22,540 nt of DNA. It comes from CAZQAA01 sp964591255 (GTDB lineage Bacteria; Desulfobacterota; DSM-4660; Desulfatiglandales; Desulfatiglandaceae). A program made the position numbers and the translations under genes. Position 1 is the first letter of the stretch; every line of letters begins with the position of its first letter. Below are positions 1 to 7,951 of the stretch, one piece after another. Below the pieces are notes generated by a model. The model was not told the DNA's origin, searched no databases, and worked only from the letters and a program-made list of their open reading frames with translations. The stretch covers positions 1 through 22,540 of the forward strand of contig CAZQAA010000091.1 of NCBI GenBank assembly GCA_964591255.1, written 5' to 3'.

Positions 1-10
1 TATTATATAT

Positions 11-583
11 CTATAATACCTGTTCTATCGCCTTCCATATGTTTTCCCGGCCTGTACGTGTCTTGGCAGAGAATGTTATAGGGGGTGAGGCAGCAAACTG
101 TTTGACTTCACGACCGATTATGTCCGCTCGTCTCCTGGCCTGTTGCCGGGGAAGCTTGTCTGTTTTTGTCAGGACGATAATGGCCTCTATCTGGTAGTGC
201 CTGAGCCAGTTCAAAAGATCCAGATCTCCTGCGGTCGGTTCTCTCCTTATGTCCATTATCACTATTACGGCCTTCAGATTTGTCCGGCCGGACAGGTAGG
301 TTTCCACCATCTTTTGCCAGGATTTTTTTATGGTTATGGGGACGCGGGCAAATCCGTAACCGGGCAGATCAACAAGATACAGCCGGCTATTTACAAGAAA
401 AAAATTTATTGACTGGGTCCTTCCTGGTTTGGAACTTGTCTTGGCCATTCCTTTCCTGTTTACAAGCACGTTTATTAGGGATGATTTGCCCACATTGGAT
501 CTCCCGGCAAAGGCTATTTCAGGTTTGTCCGGAGCCGGATATTGGCCCTCATTAAAGGCGCTCGTGACAAAGGTAACATTCAT
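11..583 (-). CDS. engB: Ribosome biogenesis GTP-binding protein EngB/YihA
   Basis: Small TRAFAC-class GTPase, 190 residues, the usual length for the family, which acts in assembly of the large ribosomal subunit in the cytoplasm. All G motifs are visible: G1 GRSNVGKSS (27-35), the G2 threonine in GRTQ (about 56), G3 DLPG (72-75), G4 TKTD (139-142) and G5 SAKT (172-175). The N-terminus before G1 matches the standard EngB form, so the ATG at 583 is kept although its ribosome binding site is weak (GGGGAC, 11 nt away). It is the last gene of the leftward aro-his run, 78 nt after hisG, with no terminator visible between them, so it is probably cotranscribed. The function is confident; cotranscription is inference. 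Confidence 0.95.
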   Translation of the reverse strand: MNVTFVTSAFNEGQYPAPDKPEIAFAGRSNVGKSSLINVLVNRKGMAKTSSKPGRTQSINFFLVNSRLYLVDLPGYGFARVPITIKKSWQKMVETYLSGRTNLKAVIVIMDIRREPTAGDLDLLNWLRHYQIEAIIVLTKTDKLPRQQARRRADIIGREVKQFAASPPITFSAKTRTGRENIWKAIEQVL

Positions 584-661
584 TTATAATTATTGTCCCC
601 CTTGAAAAGAGGAGAAAAGGCTTAGACTTCAGTTTGGATTTTTGGGATTTCTATTTTTCGA

Positions 662-1534
662 TTATATCACCTTGTTCAAGGGATATTCTATAATTCCCTG
701 AGCGCCTGCCCTAATCAGTTCTGGGATGAGGTCCCTCACTGTCTTTGCCTCTACAATCACCTCTATGGAGACCCAGTTAGACTTATGGAGGCCAGCAACG
801 GTAGGGGCATTCAGACTTGGAAGTATCTTTATGACTTCATCTGTTTTCTCCTGGGATACATTCATTTTCAAGCCTACCATGTTTTCTGCCCGGAGTGCTC
901 CCTTGAGAAGTAGCCGTATTTGCTCGATCTTGGTCCTTTTCCACCTGTCTTCGTAAGATGTTCGATTCGCGATCAGTTGGGTATTGGTCTTCATGAATTC
1001 GTATATTATTTTTAGACCATGGGCCCTTATGGTACTTTCCGTTTCTGTCACCTCCACAATGGCATCTGCCAGACCGGAAACCACTTTTGCTTCTGTGGCG
1101 CCCCATGAAAATTCCACTTCCACATCTATACCCTTTTTTTCAAAGAATCTTCTGGTAAATCGCACAAGTTCGGTGGCTATTTTTTTGCCCTGAAGATCTT
1201 CTATATGTTTGATATCTGAATCTGACTTGACGGCAAGAACCCATCGGGCAGGATTTTGGCTTACCTTTGAATATACGAGATCTTCTACCACCAACACATC
1301 GGACATGTTTTCTTCAATCCAGTCCTTGCCGGTCAGGCCCGCATCAAGAGTGCCGTTTTCCACGTATCTAGACATCTCTTGTGCACGACATATGGTACAT
1401 TCAATCTCTTCATCGTTTATGTCCGGGAAATAGCTCCTTCCATTAACACTTATCTTCCATCCAGACTTTTCAAAAAGATTGAGTGTTGCATGCTGTAGAC
1501 TACCTTTTGGGATACCGAGTTTAAGCCTTTTCAT
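662..1534 (-). CDS. hisG: ATP phosphoribosyltransferase, long form (HisG)
   Basis: Catalyses the first step of histidine synthesis, ATP plus PRPP to phosphoribosyl-ATP. The protein opens with KLGIPKGSLQ, typical of the family. The PRPP-binding stretch GATEAKVVSGLADAIVEVTE lies near the middle, although the glycine usual after that threonine-glutamate is replaced (TETEST). The last 70 or so residues form the ACT-like HisG_C domain that binds histidine for feedback control, so this is the long, HisZ-independent form (about 290 residues). I chose the ATG at 1534: AAAAGG sits 9 nt upstream, and the protein then begins directly at the conserved core. An in-frame ATG at 1558 would add eight residues and has no better site. 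The gene overlaps hisI by 14 nt, so translation is probably coupled. Confidence 0.93.
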   Translation of the reverse strand: MKRLKLGIPKGSLQHATLNLFEKSGWKISVNGRSYFPDINDEEIECTICRAQEMSRYVENGTLDAGLTGKDWIEENMSDVLVVEDLVYSKVSQNPARWVLAVKSDSDIKHIEDLQGKKIATELVRFTRRFFEKKGIDVEVEFSWGATEAKVVSGLADAIVEVTETESTIRAHGLKIIYEFMKTNTQLIANRTSYEDRWKRTKIEQIRLLLKGALRAENMVGLKMNVSQEKTDEVIKILPSLNAPTVAGLHKSNWVSIEVIVEAKTVRDLIPELIRAGAQGIIEYPLNKVI

Positions 1535-1916
1535 TTTTATATACCTTTTCGGGATCAAAAATCTTTTTTTCGGCTACAGTGAACTTGCCATCGCTGGACA
1601 CTTCCTTATGAAAACAGGATTCATAGCCCAGATGGCAGGCTGCGCCACCTATCTGTTCAACCTTAAAAAGTACAGTATCATTGTCACAGTCCGCGTAAAT
1701 GGCCTTGATTTTTTGGATATGACCGGATGTGCCTCCCTTATGCCAGAGTTCCTGTCTTGACCGGCTCCAGTAATGGGCCTCACCGGTCATAAGGGTTTTT
1801 TCCCATGAGTCATGATTGATGTATGCAAGCATCAGGACCTTGCCGGATCGGTAATCCTGCACAATGGCAGGAAGGAGTCCGCTCCCCTTGGAAAAATCTA
1901 ATTTGATTTCAGTCAT
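1521..1916 (-). CDS. hisI: Phosphoribosyl-AMP cyclohydrolase (HisI)
   Basis: Opens the purine ring of phosphoribosyl-AMP in the third histidine step. The 131-residue protein is the single-domain form with no fused HisE pyrophosphohydrolase. Visible signatures are VLMLAYIN (27-34), the SRSR..LW.KG..SGH run (51-66), the metal-binding DCDND (76-80), and the conserved cysteines C94 in GAACH and C101 in SCF, which with C77 make the zinc site known from the family. Its ATG overlaps the end of aroA by 8 nt, and its own end overlaps hisG by 14 nt, so it is embedded in the operon. The pyrophosphohydrolase HisE must be encoded elsewhere. Confidence 0.95.
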   Translation of the reverse strand: MTEIKLDFSKGSGLLPAIVQDYRSGKVLMLAYINHDSWEKTLMTGEAHYWSRSRQELWHKGGTSGHIQKIKAIYADCDNDTVLFKVEQIGGAACHLGYESCFHKEVSSDGKFTVAEKKIFDPEKVYKNEKA

Positions 1917-3189
1917 TATACAAGCTCTCCCATAATCTCCAGAAATCAGGAAGGGATTTTGCTACGCATCCCTCATTTTTAATCTTAATGCCCGGAATTT
2001 TCAACCCTGCCACAGCCATACTCATGGCTATACGATGGTCATTATGAGGGTCAATTTCCGCACCATGCATATTATGTCTCCCTCCTTCTATACCTTCTAT
2101 AACCAGGCCATCCTCCTGTTCTGTTATTTTACCGCCTATTTTTTCAATTTCCTCCCTTGTAGCACTCAAACGGTCACTCTCTTTATCTCTTAGATGCGGT
2201 ACATTGGCTATGACCGTCTTGCCTTTGGCAAACATGGCAACGACAGCCAGGGTAGGCACCTGATCGGGCATGTCCATCATATCAATTTCTATGGAGCTAA
2301 GCGGAGCACCTTTGACAGTAACCATTCCATGTTCTCGGTTTATATAACAGCCCATTTTTTCGAGCAGGTTCAAAAAGGCCATGTCTCCTTGATTTGAATC
2401 GGGATTGATATTTGTTGTTTTGACCGTACCCCCTGTAACCGCGGCGGCAGCCCAGAAATAGGCCGCACTGGAGACATCTCCCTCTACCGTGTATGTACAT
2501 CCCCTGTAAGGCTGGGGCGATATCCTGAAAAAACGGTAGTTTTCCAAGGCACGGTAATTCATTCCAAATGCCCTCATGACATCCAGTGTAAGGCGTATGT
2601 AAGGGACAGAGACAGGTACATTTTGCACAACAATTTCCATGCCATAGGGGATGCATGGAGAAACGACCAGGAGGGAAGATATAAACTGGCTGCTTCGATC
2701 ACCGGGTATGAGTATCCGTCCTCCCCTTAGAGGTCCCCGTATCATTAGGGGCGCATGCCATTGTTCACCTTCAAATTCCAACTTCACACCACTTTCTTTT
2801 AAGACTTGCAACAGATCCTCCATGGGTCTTTGTTGTAATCTGATGTCACCTGTCAGCCGTACTGCCTTTTTTGCCAAGGCTGCAACGGAAGTTAGCAAGC
2901 GCAGGGAAGTGCCGGAATTGCCCAGGAATATTTCGGCCTCAGGCTCCCTCGGCACGGGTCTTCCGTTGACCCCGCTTATTATGACGGCGTCTTCTTTTTC
3001 CTCAATGTCCACACCCAGTGCCTTCAGGCCATTAAGGGTATAAATGGTATCCTCACAGAGCAGGGCATTTTTTATTTTGCTCTGTCCAAGGGCCAGGGCC
3101 GCAATTACAAATGCCCTGTGTGTAATGCTTTTAGATCCCGGAACGGGAATCGTTGCATCTATATCCGAGCAGGGTCGTATCTCCTTCAT
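1909..3189 (-). CDS. aroA: 3-phosphoshikimate 1-carboxyvinyltransferase (EPSP synthase)
   Basis: Joins PEP to shikimate 3-phosphate, the sixth step to chorismate. At 426 residues it has normal length. Visible motifs are PGSKS (17-21), GNSGTSLRLL (90-99), RPMEDLL, GDRSSQF, DMPDQVPTLAV (306-316, containing the aspartate expected as catalytic base), DKESDR (335-340) and DHRIAMS (384-390). The position matching Pro101 of the E. coli enzyme is Leu98. The stop codon of aroE lies 3 nt upstream, and the gene overlaps hisI by 8 nt at its end, placing it mid-operon. The N-terminus MKEIRP...VPGSKS is standard, so the start is secure. Confidence 0.96.
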   Translation of the reverse strand: MKEIRPCSDIDATIPVPGSKSITHRAFVIAALALGQSKIKNALLCEDTIYTLNGLKALGVDIEEKEDAVIISGVNGRPVPREPEAEIFLGNSGTSLRLLTSVAALAKKAVRLTGDIRLQQRPMEDLLQVLKESGVKLEFEGEQWHAPLMIRGPLRGGRILIPGDRSSQFISSLLVVSPCIPYGMEIVVQNVPVSVPYIRLTLDVMRAFGMNYRALENYRFFRISPQPYRGCTYTVEGDVSSAAYFWAAAAVTGGTVKTTNINPDSNQGDMAFLNLLEKMGCYINREHGMVTVKGAPLSSIEIDMMDMPDQVPTLAVVAMFAKGKTVIANVPHLRDKESDRLSATREEIEKIGGKITEQEDGLVIEGIEGGRHNMHGAEIDPHNDHRIAMSMAVAGLKIPGIKIKNEGCVAKSLPDFWRLWESLYND

Positions 3190-3192
3190 ATT

Positions 3193-4020
3193 TTATCCTT
3201 TTCCTTTATGTAAAAAGTCCAGTACAGTTTTTCTCATACGTTTTATCGGCGGCTCCTTGCCTGTCCAGATCATGAATTGCCTGGCTCCTTGGCGGATAAA
3301 CATTTCAAGACCGCCTATGGTGATGCACCCCTTCTCTTTTGCCAGCCTGAGCAATTTTGTCTCAAGCGGGTTATAGATAACATCCATTACTATCATGCCC
3401 TTTTTGAGCATGACGCCAGGAACCAAACATGCATCCACTTTGGGAAACATCCCCACGGATGTCGTTTGGATGATAATATTGGCCCAGCCTGCCGGAAGTT
3501 TTTCTAGAGATAAAAAATCGCCATTAAGGTCTTTGGCAAGCGATTTTCCCCTCGTTTCCGTACGGTTTGCTATGATGATATCTGCCCCTTCATCCACAAG
3601 GGCAAATCCTATTGCCCTGGCTGCTCCTCCGGCCCCGATTAGAAGGACCCTCTTTCCCCTGATATCTTTGATTTTTTCCTTCAGGGCGGAAATAGCACCA
3701 TATACATCAGTATTGTAGCCTGTTATACGCCCATCTATGTTCATTAGTGTATTTGCCGCCCCGATTTTTGCGGCTATGGGTTCCAGTTCATCAACACAAG
3801 CACATACTGTCTGCTTGTGAGGTATTGTGACACTCAAACCGCGGATAGAAAGCGCCTTCATTCCCCTTACTACCGCCTTTATGTCCTGCGAGGGGAAGTA
3901 GAGATATACTGCATTTATACCTACAAATCCGAATGCGTCGTTGTGCATCAGAGGACTCAGGCTGTGCCCCAGGGGATGGCCGGTTATCCCAAAGATCCGG
4001 GTATCAGGATCAATTACCAT
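3193..4020 (-). CDS. aroE: Shikimate dehydrogenase (AroE)
   Basis: NADPH-dependent reduction of 3-dehydroshikimate to shikimate. The 275-residue protein shows the substrate-binding GHPLGHSLSP..H near residue 14, VTIPHK with the catalytic Lys69, and YNTD with Asp105, which pairs with that lysine. The nucleotide-binding loop GAGGAARAI follows (129-137), and NRT (about 151-153) fits recognition of the NADP 2'-phosphate. Its start overlaps aroD by 11 nt, and aroA follows after 3 nt. The two enzymes acting before and after it in the pathway are its direct neighbours. Confidence 0.95.
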   Translation of the reverse strand: MVIDPDTRIFGITGHPLGHSLSPLMHNDAFGFVGINAVYLYFPSQDIKAVVRGMKALSIRGLSVTIPHKQTVCACVDELEPIAAKIGAANTLMNIDGRITGYNTDVYGAISALKEKIKDIRGKRVLLIGAGGAARAIGFALVDEGADIIIANRTETRGKSLAKDLNGDFLSLEKLPAGWANIIIQTTSVGMFPKVDACLVPGVMLKKGMIVMDVIYNPLETKLLRLAKEKGCITIGGLEMFIRQGARQFMIWTGKEPPIKRMRKTVLDFLHKGKG

Positions 4021-4705
4021 AAATTTTTCCCCATATGTGGCGTAATTCTTTGACTGTAAGCTGACCTGGAGCGGATTGCTGATCTTCCGACAATGCCGCG
4101 TAGGTCCATGGCGCGCCCATTACAGGAGACATTATCCTGCTTGGCCTGCCATACGGTCCCATGGCAAAGGATATAAGACTGTTGCCAGATTTTTTCTGAG
4201 CGTTAACCAGCGACAGAAAATTCAGATTATCATCCCAATCAGCGGCATAGCCTATCAGCTTGCCCACGTCTGCACCCGCCTCGAATATTTTTAAAACGAG
4301 CTGCTCCAAGCCGTGAAAGGAGACAGGTTCGAATAAGTGGGTTGAGATTATAATCTGTGTTTTGCCGCGGAGGGCTGTCAGATTTTTTCTAAGCCGATAG
4401 GGCATGGACAATTCAATGTCAACAAAATCGGCCCCCTTGTCAATGGCCTGTCTGAAAATTTCTGCCCGTTTTTCTTCATCCACTCTGTTTTTGCCTCCTT
4501 CTTTGTGGCTACGGCAGGTGACAACAAGCGGGCAGGGGGAATTATCAATGATGGCTGCAAGGTCAAAGGCCTCCATGGCATCCAGCCGAATCTCTAACAG
4601 ATCAGTATCCACTGCCACCTGCCTCATCTTGGAGATGGCATCTTCGGTATCTTTGGCCATAATGGCCGTACAAATACGCCATAGAGATTTTTTCCCATTT
4701 TTCAT
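4010..4705 (-). CDS. aroD: Type I 3-dehydroquinate dehydratase (AroD)
   Basis: Converts 3-dehydroquinate to 3-dehydroshikimate through a Schiff base. At 231 residues it is a type I (aldolase-fold) enzyme, not the small type II AroQ. Visible residues are EIRLD (38-42), VTCRS, VDIEL with Glu98, His123 in STHLF, the Schiff-base Lys149 in GKLIGYA, and the C-terminal MGPYGRPSRI (182-191). The His-Lys spacing of 26 is close to the 27 of the well-studied enterobacterial enzyme. It is the first gene of the leftward operon. AGAGG lies 8 nt upstream of the ATG, and a strong promoter sits just above, giving a leader of about 20 nt. Confidence 0.94.
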   Translation of the reverse strand: MKNGKKSLWRICTAIMAKDTEDAISKMRQVAVDTDLLEIRLDAMEAFDLAAIIDNSPCPLVVTCRSHKEGGKNRVDEEKRAEIFRQAIDKGADFVDIELSMPYRLRKNLTALRGKTQIIISTHLFEPVSFHGLEQLVLKIFEAGADVGKLIGYAADWDDNLNFLSLVNAQKKSGNSLISFAMGPYGRPSRIMSPVMGAPWTYAALSEDQQSAPGQLTVKELRHIWGKIYGN

Positions 4706-4713
4706 AAAAAATT

Positions 4714-4718
4714 CCTCT
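4714..4718 (-). promoter_or_regulatory. Ribosome binding site of aroD
   Basis: AGAGG on the minus strand, 8 nt before the aroD ATG. It is the only good site in the short leader and fixes the start of the first operon gene. Confidence 0.7.
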
Positions 4719-4732
4719 ATTTTAGACGACGG

Positions 4733-4761
4733 ATAATATGAGAATGATGGTCATGTGTCAA
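4733..4761 (-). promoter_or_regulatory. Sigma-70 type promoter of the aroD-aroE-aroA-hisI-hisG-engB operon
   Basis: On the minus strand, TTGACA (4761-4756) is followed by exactly 17 bp and then TATTAT (4738-4733). The -35 is perfect and the -10 differs from TATAAT at one position. Transcription would begin near 4726, about 20 nt before the aroD start codon. The match is seen directly; activity is inferred from position and spacing. Confidence 0.8.
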
Positions 4762-4838
4762 TTATTATGAAAAAATAATGTTATATTTGACTGGGAATCC
4801 GGGTTATCTCCTCATGTTTATTGTCTTTTTGCCTTATG

Positions 4839-5804
4839 TTATTGTCTGAAAAGCCCCAAAAAGGCATCGAGTACGATTTCAGATGAGGTCTTATGCAGAC
4901 AGTCTGGGGTATCGCAATTTTCCTGTTCTGTTTCAAAGCAGGGAGTGCACTCAAGGGCGGGCCGTACGATTTCAACCTTTCTGCCTGATGGCCGCCATCG
5001 TACCGGATCTGATGGGCCGAATATGGCAAGTGTGGGTATGCCGATAAAGGCAGAAAGGTGGGTAACACCAGAGTCGTTGCCAATATACCCATGGACTGAT
5101 TTCAGTAATGATAGAAGTCCCAACAGGTCACCTGTTTCGTGAATTCGAATCCTGTGCCCATATTGGTTCCTGATTATTCCTTCTATGTCGTGTTCGGCAG
5201 GACCGATAAGGAATTCGGAACAGAGTCCCCTTGCCCTGAGCATATCCTCCAATCTGAAAAAATTATCGATTGGCCAGCGTTTTCTCTTGCTTCCGGAACC
5301 AGGATGGATGAGTATTTTTCTTTGGCAACCTATCTTTTTTGTGGCATTCAGCGGCGACTGGAAATTGGCCAAATTTCGGTCATGTTCCTTGACCATTCCG
5401 CATTCTTCAAGTCGGTCCATCAGATGTTGGCTGACATGAATCCGTTTGTGTGCCTCAGGACGTGGAGGTATATGATATACATGTCCCCCCGTCACGTCTT
5501 CTATTGACTGTCGAAGTTGATCGGAAAAAGAGAAGAGGAGGATTTTCCGATGGGAGAGGAAAATATCTTTCATTTCCGGGTGGACTTTATCCGAGTAAAG
5601 CGAGGCGAAGCAGGCCCGGTCTGACGGAAACCACGTGTCCACGAGTCCTAATGCCACAGCCAGCTTACCATGGTGATCTTGACACATGATGTCTACCTTC
5701 CTGTGCATATCTCTTAACATCATGATGGCCGGTAATGTTATTACAAAGTCGCCAAGTGAACCCAGATGAACAATCAGAAGGTCTTTTTTTTTGCTATTTA
5801 GCAT
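4839..5804 (-). CDS. Glycosyltransferase family 9 (heptosyltransferase-like)
   Basis: A 321-residue member of the ADP-heptose:LPS heptosyltransferase family (GT9), which transfers heptose or a related sugar to lipopolysaccharide core on the cytoplasmic face of the inner membrane. Evidence is the N-terminal HLGSLGDFVITLPA, a second Rossmann domain starting ILIHPGSGSKRKRW (165-177), GNDSGVTHL (242-250) and FGPSDPVRW (262-270). Near the C-terminus is a four-cysteine cluster (C286, C289, C297, C302), which also occurs in other GT9 proteins. Acceptor and donor cannot be named. The start has no clear Shine-Dalgarno sequence; an AT-rich TATAAA about 10 nt upstream might be a -10 element. The gene stands alone between the aro operon and a divergent radical SAM unit. 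Confidence 0.88.
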   Translation of the reverse strand: MLNSKKKDLLIVHLGSLGDFVITLPAIMMLRDMHRKVDIMCQDHHGKLAVALGLVDTWFPSDRACFASLYSDKVHPEMKDIFLSHRKILLFSFSDQLRQSIEDVTGGHVYHIPPRPEAHKRIHVSQHLMDRLEECGMVKEHDRNLANFQSPLNATKKIGCQRKILIHPGSGSKRKRWPIDNFFRLEDMLRARGLCSEFLIGPAEHDIEGIIRNQYGHRIRIHETGDLLGLLSLLKSVHGYIGNDSGVTHLSAFIGIPTLAIFGPSDPVRWRPSGRKVEIVRPALECTPCFETEQENCDTPDCLHKTSSEIVLDAFLGLFRQ

Positions 5805-5981
5805 AGCAGTCTTTTATACATTTATTTATGTGAAAACAAGCGATAATAAAAAAACAGTGATCAGGATAAGGAGAAATGTAAGTGGCAAGAATTATGGGAT
5901 CCGTCTTCTTAATGCATACAACTTAAGCCTCCTTTTCAACGGTTGTCCATAAGACCGGCAGAATCAGCACAGCTTCGTTTT

Positions 5982-6009
5982 AATTTGACGCTACTCAAAT
6001 TTTATTTGA
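5982..6009 (+). promoter_or_regulatory. Operator-like inverted repeats upstream of the radical SAM gene
   Basis: Three copies of one half-site in alternating orientation. AATTTGA (5982-5988), 6 nt, TCAAATT (5995-6001) is a perfect 7-bp inverted repeat. TCAAAT (5995-6000), TTT, ATTTGA (6004-6009) is a second inverted repeat sharing the middle arm. The array ends exactly where the candidate -35 begins. The repeats are seen directly; binding of a regulator is inference, and AT-rich sequence raises the chance of coincidence. Confidence 0.4.
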
Positions 6010-6038
6010 TTGACATATAAACCGTTAAAATATATTTT
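6010..6038 (+). promoter_or_regulatory. Sigma-70 type promoter of the radical SAM-dus unit
   Basis: TTGACA (6010-6015), 17 bp, TATTTT (6033-6038). Transcription would start near 6045, about 16 nt before the ATG at 6061. The TTG codon that could otherwise start the reading frame at 6010 is itself the first half of the -35 box, which argues for the later start. Confidence 0.6.
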
Positions 6039-6060
6039 CTCTTTATTTTTTGAGAAAGCA

Positions 6061-7050
6061 ATGCCTTATCACCGTTATCTAACTCTGAACCATATCAGTG
6101 CGCTTGGACTCACTCTCACGCGGCAGTGTAATCTTGGCTGTATCTATTGTTGTTTTCCGGATAGAAAAAACCCTCCTGACAAATTAACCCTTAGTGAAAT
6201 AAAATCTGTTATTCTACAGGCACGGGAAGCGGGTGCGAGACGAATTGTTATCCCAGGAGAGGGAGAACCCTTTCTTGATGAAAATATCTTTTCTGTTATC
6301 GGTTTTTCCGTTGGCCTTGGGATGAAAGTAAGAATATTTACTAATGGACTCCTTATTGACCATTCTGTGGCAAGGGATCTTTTACGTAGTGGTGTGTTTC
6401 TGACAGTAAAACTTCATGCACTTGATGCCACTACCTACGATCGGCTTGCAGGAAAAAAGAACGCTGCGGAGTGGGAATGTTGCAGCCATATGCCCCAGGG
6501 ACTGGAAGGGATGAAGATACCCAAGGGCCTTTGTTGTCTTCTCGAAGCTGGCTACATGGGGTCTCGTCGGTTTCCATGGGAAGAATCGCCGCTGCAGATT
6601 GAAAGTGTGATTACCCGCCATAACATCGGTCATCTTCTCGATATTGCACGTTGTTGCAAAAAATGGGGTACGGATTTCAGAGTAGAAACACTTATACGGG
6701 CTGGAAAAGTAACGAATGAATTCTCTAAACTCTCCGTTGATCAGATGATACAGGACGCTCTGTTTAAAAAGCTGAGACAGATTCTGGGATGGCGGTTTGT
6801 TCTCATGCAAAAGATAAGATGTACTTTTGAAACCAATCCTTTCCTTGATATATCAGGCAATATTCGTCATTGTTTTGGTTTGCCTGCCGAGATAGGTAAT
6901 ATACGGGATGCCCCCCTACTCGAATTACATCGACGCGAGATAAATCTGAGAATAAAACAAGGTCTCATTAGCCTGCCATTTTCCTTTGGCAATAATGGAT
7001 TTCGATACTGCGCTACAAGGAAATTTTTAGATGCTTTTGGCAACTCTTGA
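6061..7050 (+). CDS. Radical SAM protein with SPASM-like C-terminal cysteines
   Basis: The 329-residue protein carries CNLGCIYC (C23, C27, C30), the CxxxCxxC set that holds the 4Fe-4S cluster for S-adenosylmethionine cleavage. GEGEP (66-70) stands for the SAM-binding GGE motif and IFTNG (92-96) for a later core strand. The C-terminus has C254, C271 in GNIRHCFGL and C317 in FRYCATR. This resembles a reduced SPASM or twitch domain, but with too few cysteines to claim two extra clusters. The substrate is unknown. I chose ATG 6061 because the promoter occupies 6010-6038; a TTG at 6010 would add 17 residues and has no ribosome binding site. It overlaps the next gene by 20 nt, so the two products are probably made together. 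Confidence 0.8.
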   Translation: MPYHRYLTLNHISALGLTLTRQCNLGCIYCCFPDRKNPPDKLTLSEIKSVILQAREAGARRIVIPGEGEPFLDENIFSVIGFSVGLGMKVRIFTNGLLIDHSVARDLLRSGVFLTVKLHALDATTYDRLAGKKNAAEWECCSHMPQGLEGMKIPKGLCCLLEAGYMGSRRFPWEESPLQIESVITRHNIGHLLDIARCCKKWGTDFRVETLIRAGKVTNEFSKLSVDQMIQDALFKKLRQILGWRFVLMQKIRCTFETNPFLDISGNIRHCFGLPAEIGNIRDAPLLELHRREINLRIKQGLISLPFSFGNNGFRYCATRKFLDAFGNS

Positions 7051-7951
7051 TAATCATCCAGTTATCCTGGCACCGATGGCGGGAATATTGAATCAGCCGT
7101 TACGTTTGGCGTTCAGGGAATTGGGCTGGGATGTGAGTTGGATCGGTTCTGTCGATGCAGAAGCAGTTGCAGCCAAGGGTGACGGCAGGATTATCAATAT
7201 GTTGGGCAAAGAAGAAATTATAGATCCTTCAGAAAGACCTCTTGTTATACAATTAATCGGCAATGATGCCGAGACCCTTTCCCATGCAGCATACTGTCTT
7301 GAAAATAAGGCTGATGTCTTTGATTTCAATCTTGGATGTCCCCTGCCGATAGCAACTTCAAGAGGTATAGGATCTGCACTTGTAGAGGATCCCCTAAAGA
7401 TGTTGAACATCTTGAAATCGTTTATAAGGTCAACAAAAAAGCCTGTCACGGCAAAAATACGTTTGTTGTCTGTAGACCGGATAGAAAAAACGGTTGATTT
7501 AGCCAAAAGGATCGAGGATATCGGTATATCAGGATTAATTATTCATGCCAGGACACCACAGCAAAGATTTTCTGGCCCAGTAAACTGGGAAGCTATATAC
7601 AGGATAAAAAAGAAGCTTTCTGTCCCGGTAATTGCTTCAGGCGGAATTAAAACCGTAATGGACATTTTTGCCATTCGGGAGCATAGCCATATAGACAGTG
7701 TCATGGTAGGGACAGGCGCTATCCGTAATCCCTTCCTTGTCAGGGAATATAGGGCATATATAACGGACCTTGTCTCCCATAGTAATAACGGAGTAGAAAA
7801 TATTTTTGACTTTGCGTCTTTGTATGTGCAATTTGCTTGTGGAAAAAGAGGTAACACATCGTCATTTATTAAAAGATTTTCCAAGTATGTCCAGTATGTT
7901 ATGTTGCGTTTACGACTGGCCCATTTTATTAAGAGAACTCAAGTTGCATAA
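7031..7951 (+). CDS. Divergent tRNA-dihydrouridine synthase family protein
   Basis: A 306-residue TIM-barrel flavoprotein of the Dus family, whose typical members reduce uridines in tRNA with FMN and NADPH. Visible are ILAPMAG (12-18), FNLGCP with the catalytic Cys103, AKIR (141-144), IHARTPQQRFSG with His172 and W186 shortly after, VIASGGI (200-206) and VMVGTGAIRNPFL (225-237). Differences from common Dus proteins are the missing lysine after GCPxP, HART instead of HGRT, and GTGA instead of GRGA. The start lies 20 nt inside the preceding radical SAM gene, so expression is coupled. It could be a normal Dus of an unusual subgroup, or a relative with another substrate. Family confidence is high; exact substrate is unknown. 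Confidence 0.8.
   Translation: MLLATLDNHPVILAPMAGILNQPLRLAFRELGWDVSWIGSVDAEAVAAKGDGRIINMLGKEEIIDPSERPLVIQLIGNDAETLSHAAYCLENKADVFDFNLGCPLPIATSRGIGSALVEDPLKMLNILKSFIRSTKKPVTAKIRLLSVDRIEKTVDLAKRIEDIGISGLIIHARTPQQRFSGPVNWEAIYRIKKKLSVPVIASGGIKTVMDIFAIREHSHIDSVMVGTGAIRNPFLVREYRAYITDLVSHSNNGVENIFDFASLYVQFACGKRGNTSSFIKRFSKYVQYVMLRLRLAHFIKRTQVA

Noticed and set aside
6010..6060. TTG start adding 17 residues to the radical SAM protein
   Set aside because: The TTG is part of a TTGACA -35 box with a 17-bp-spaced -10 downstream, and no ribosome binding site precedes it. The extra peptide is plausible-looking, so this is not fully excluded.
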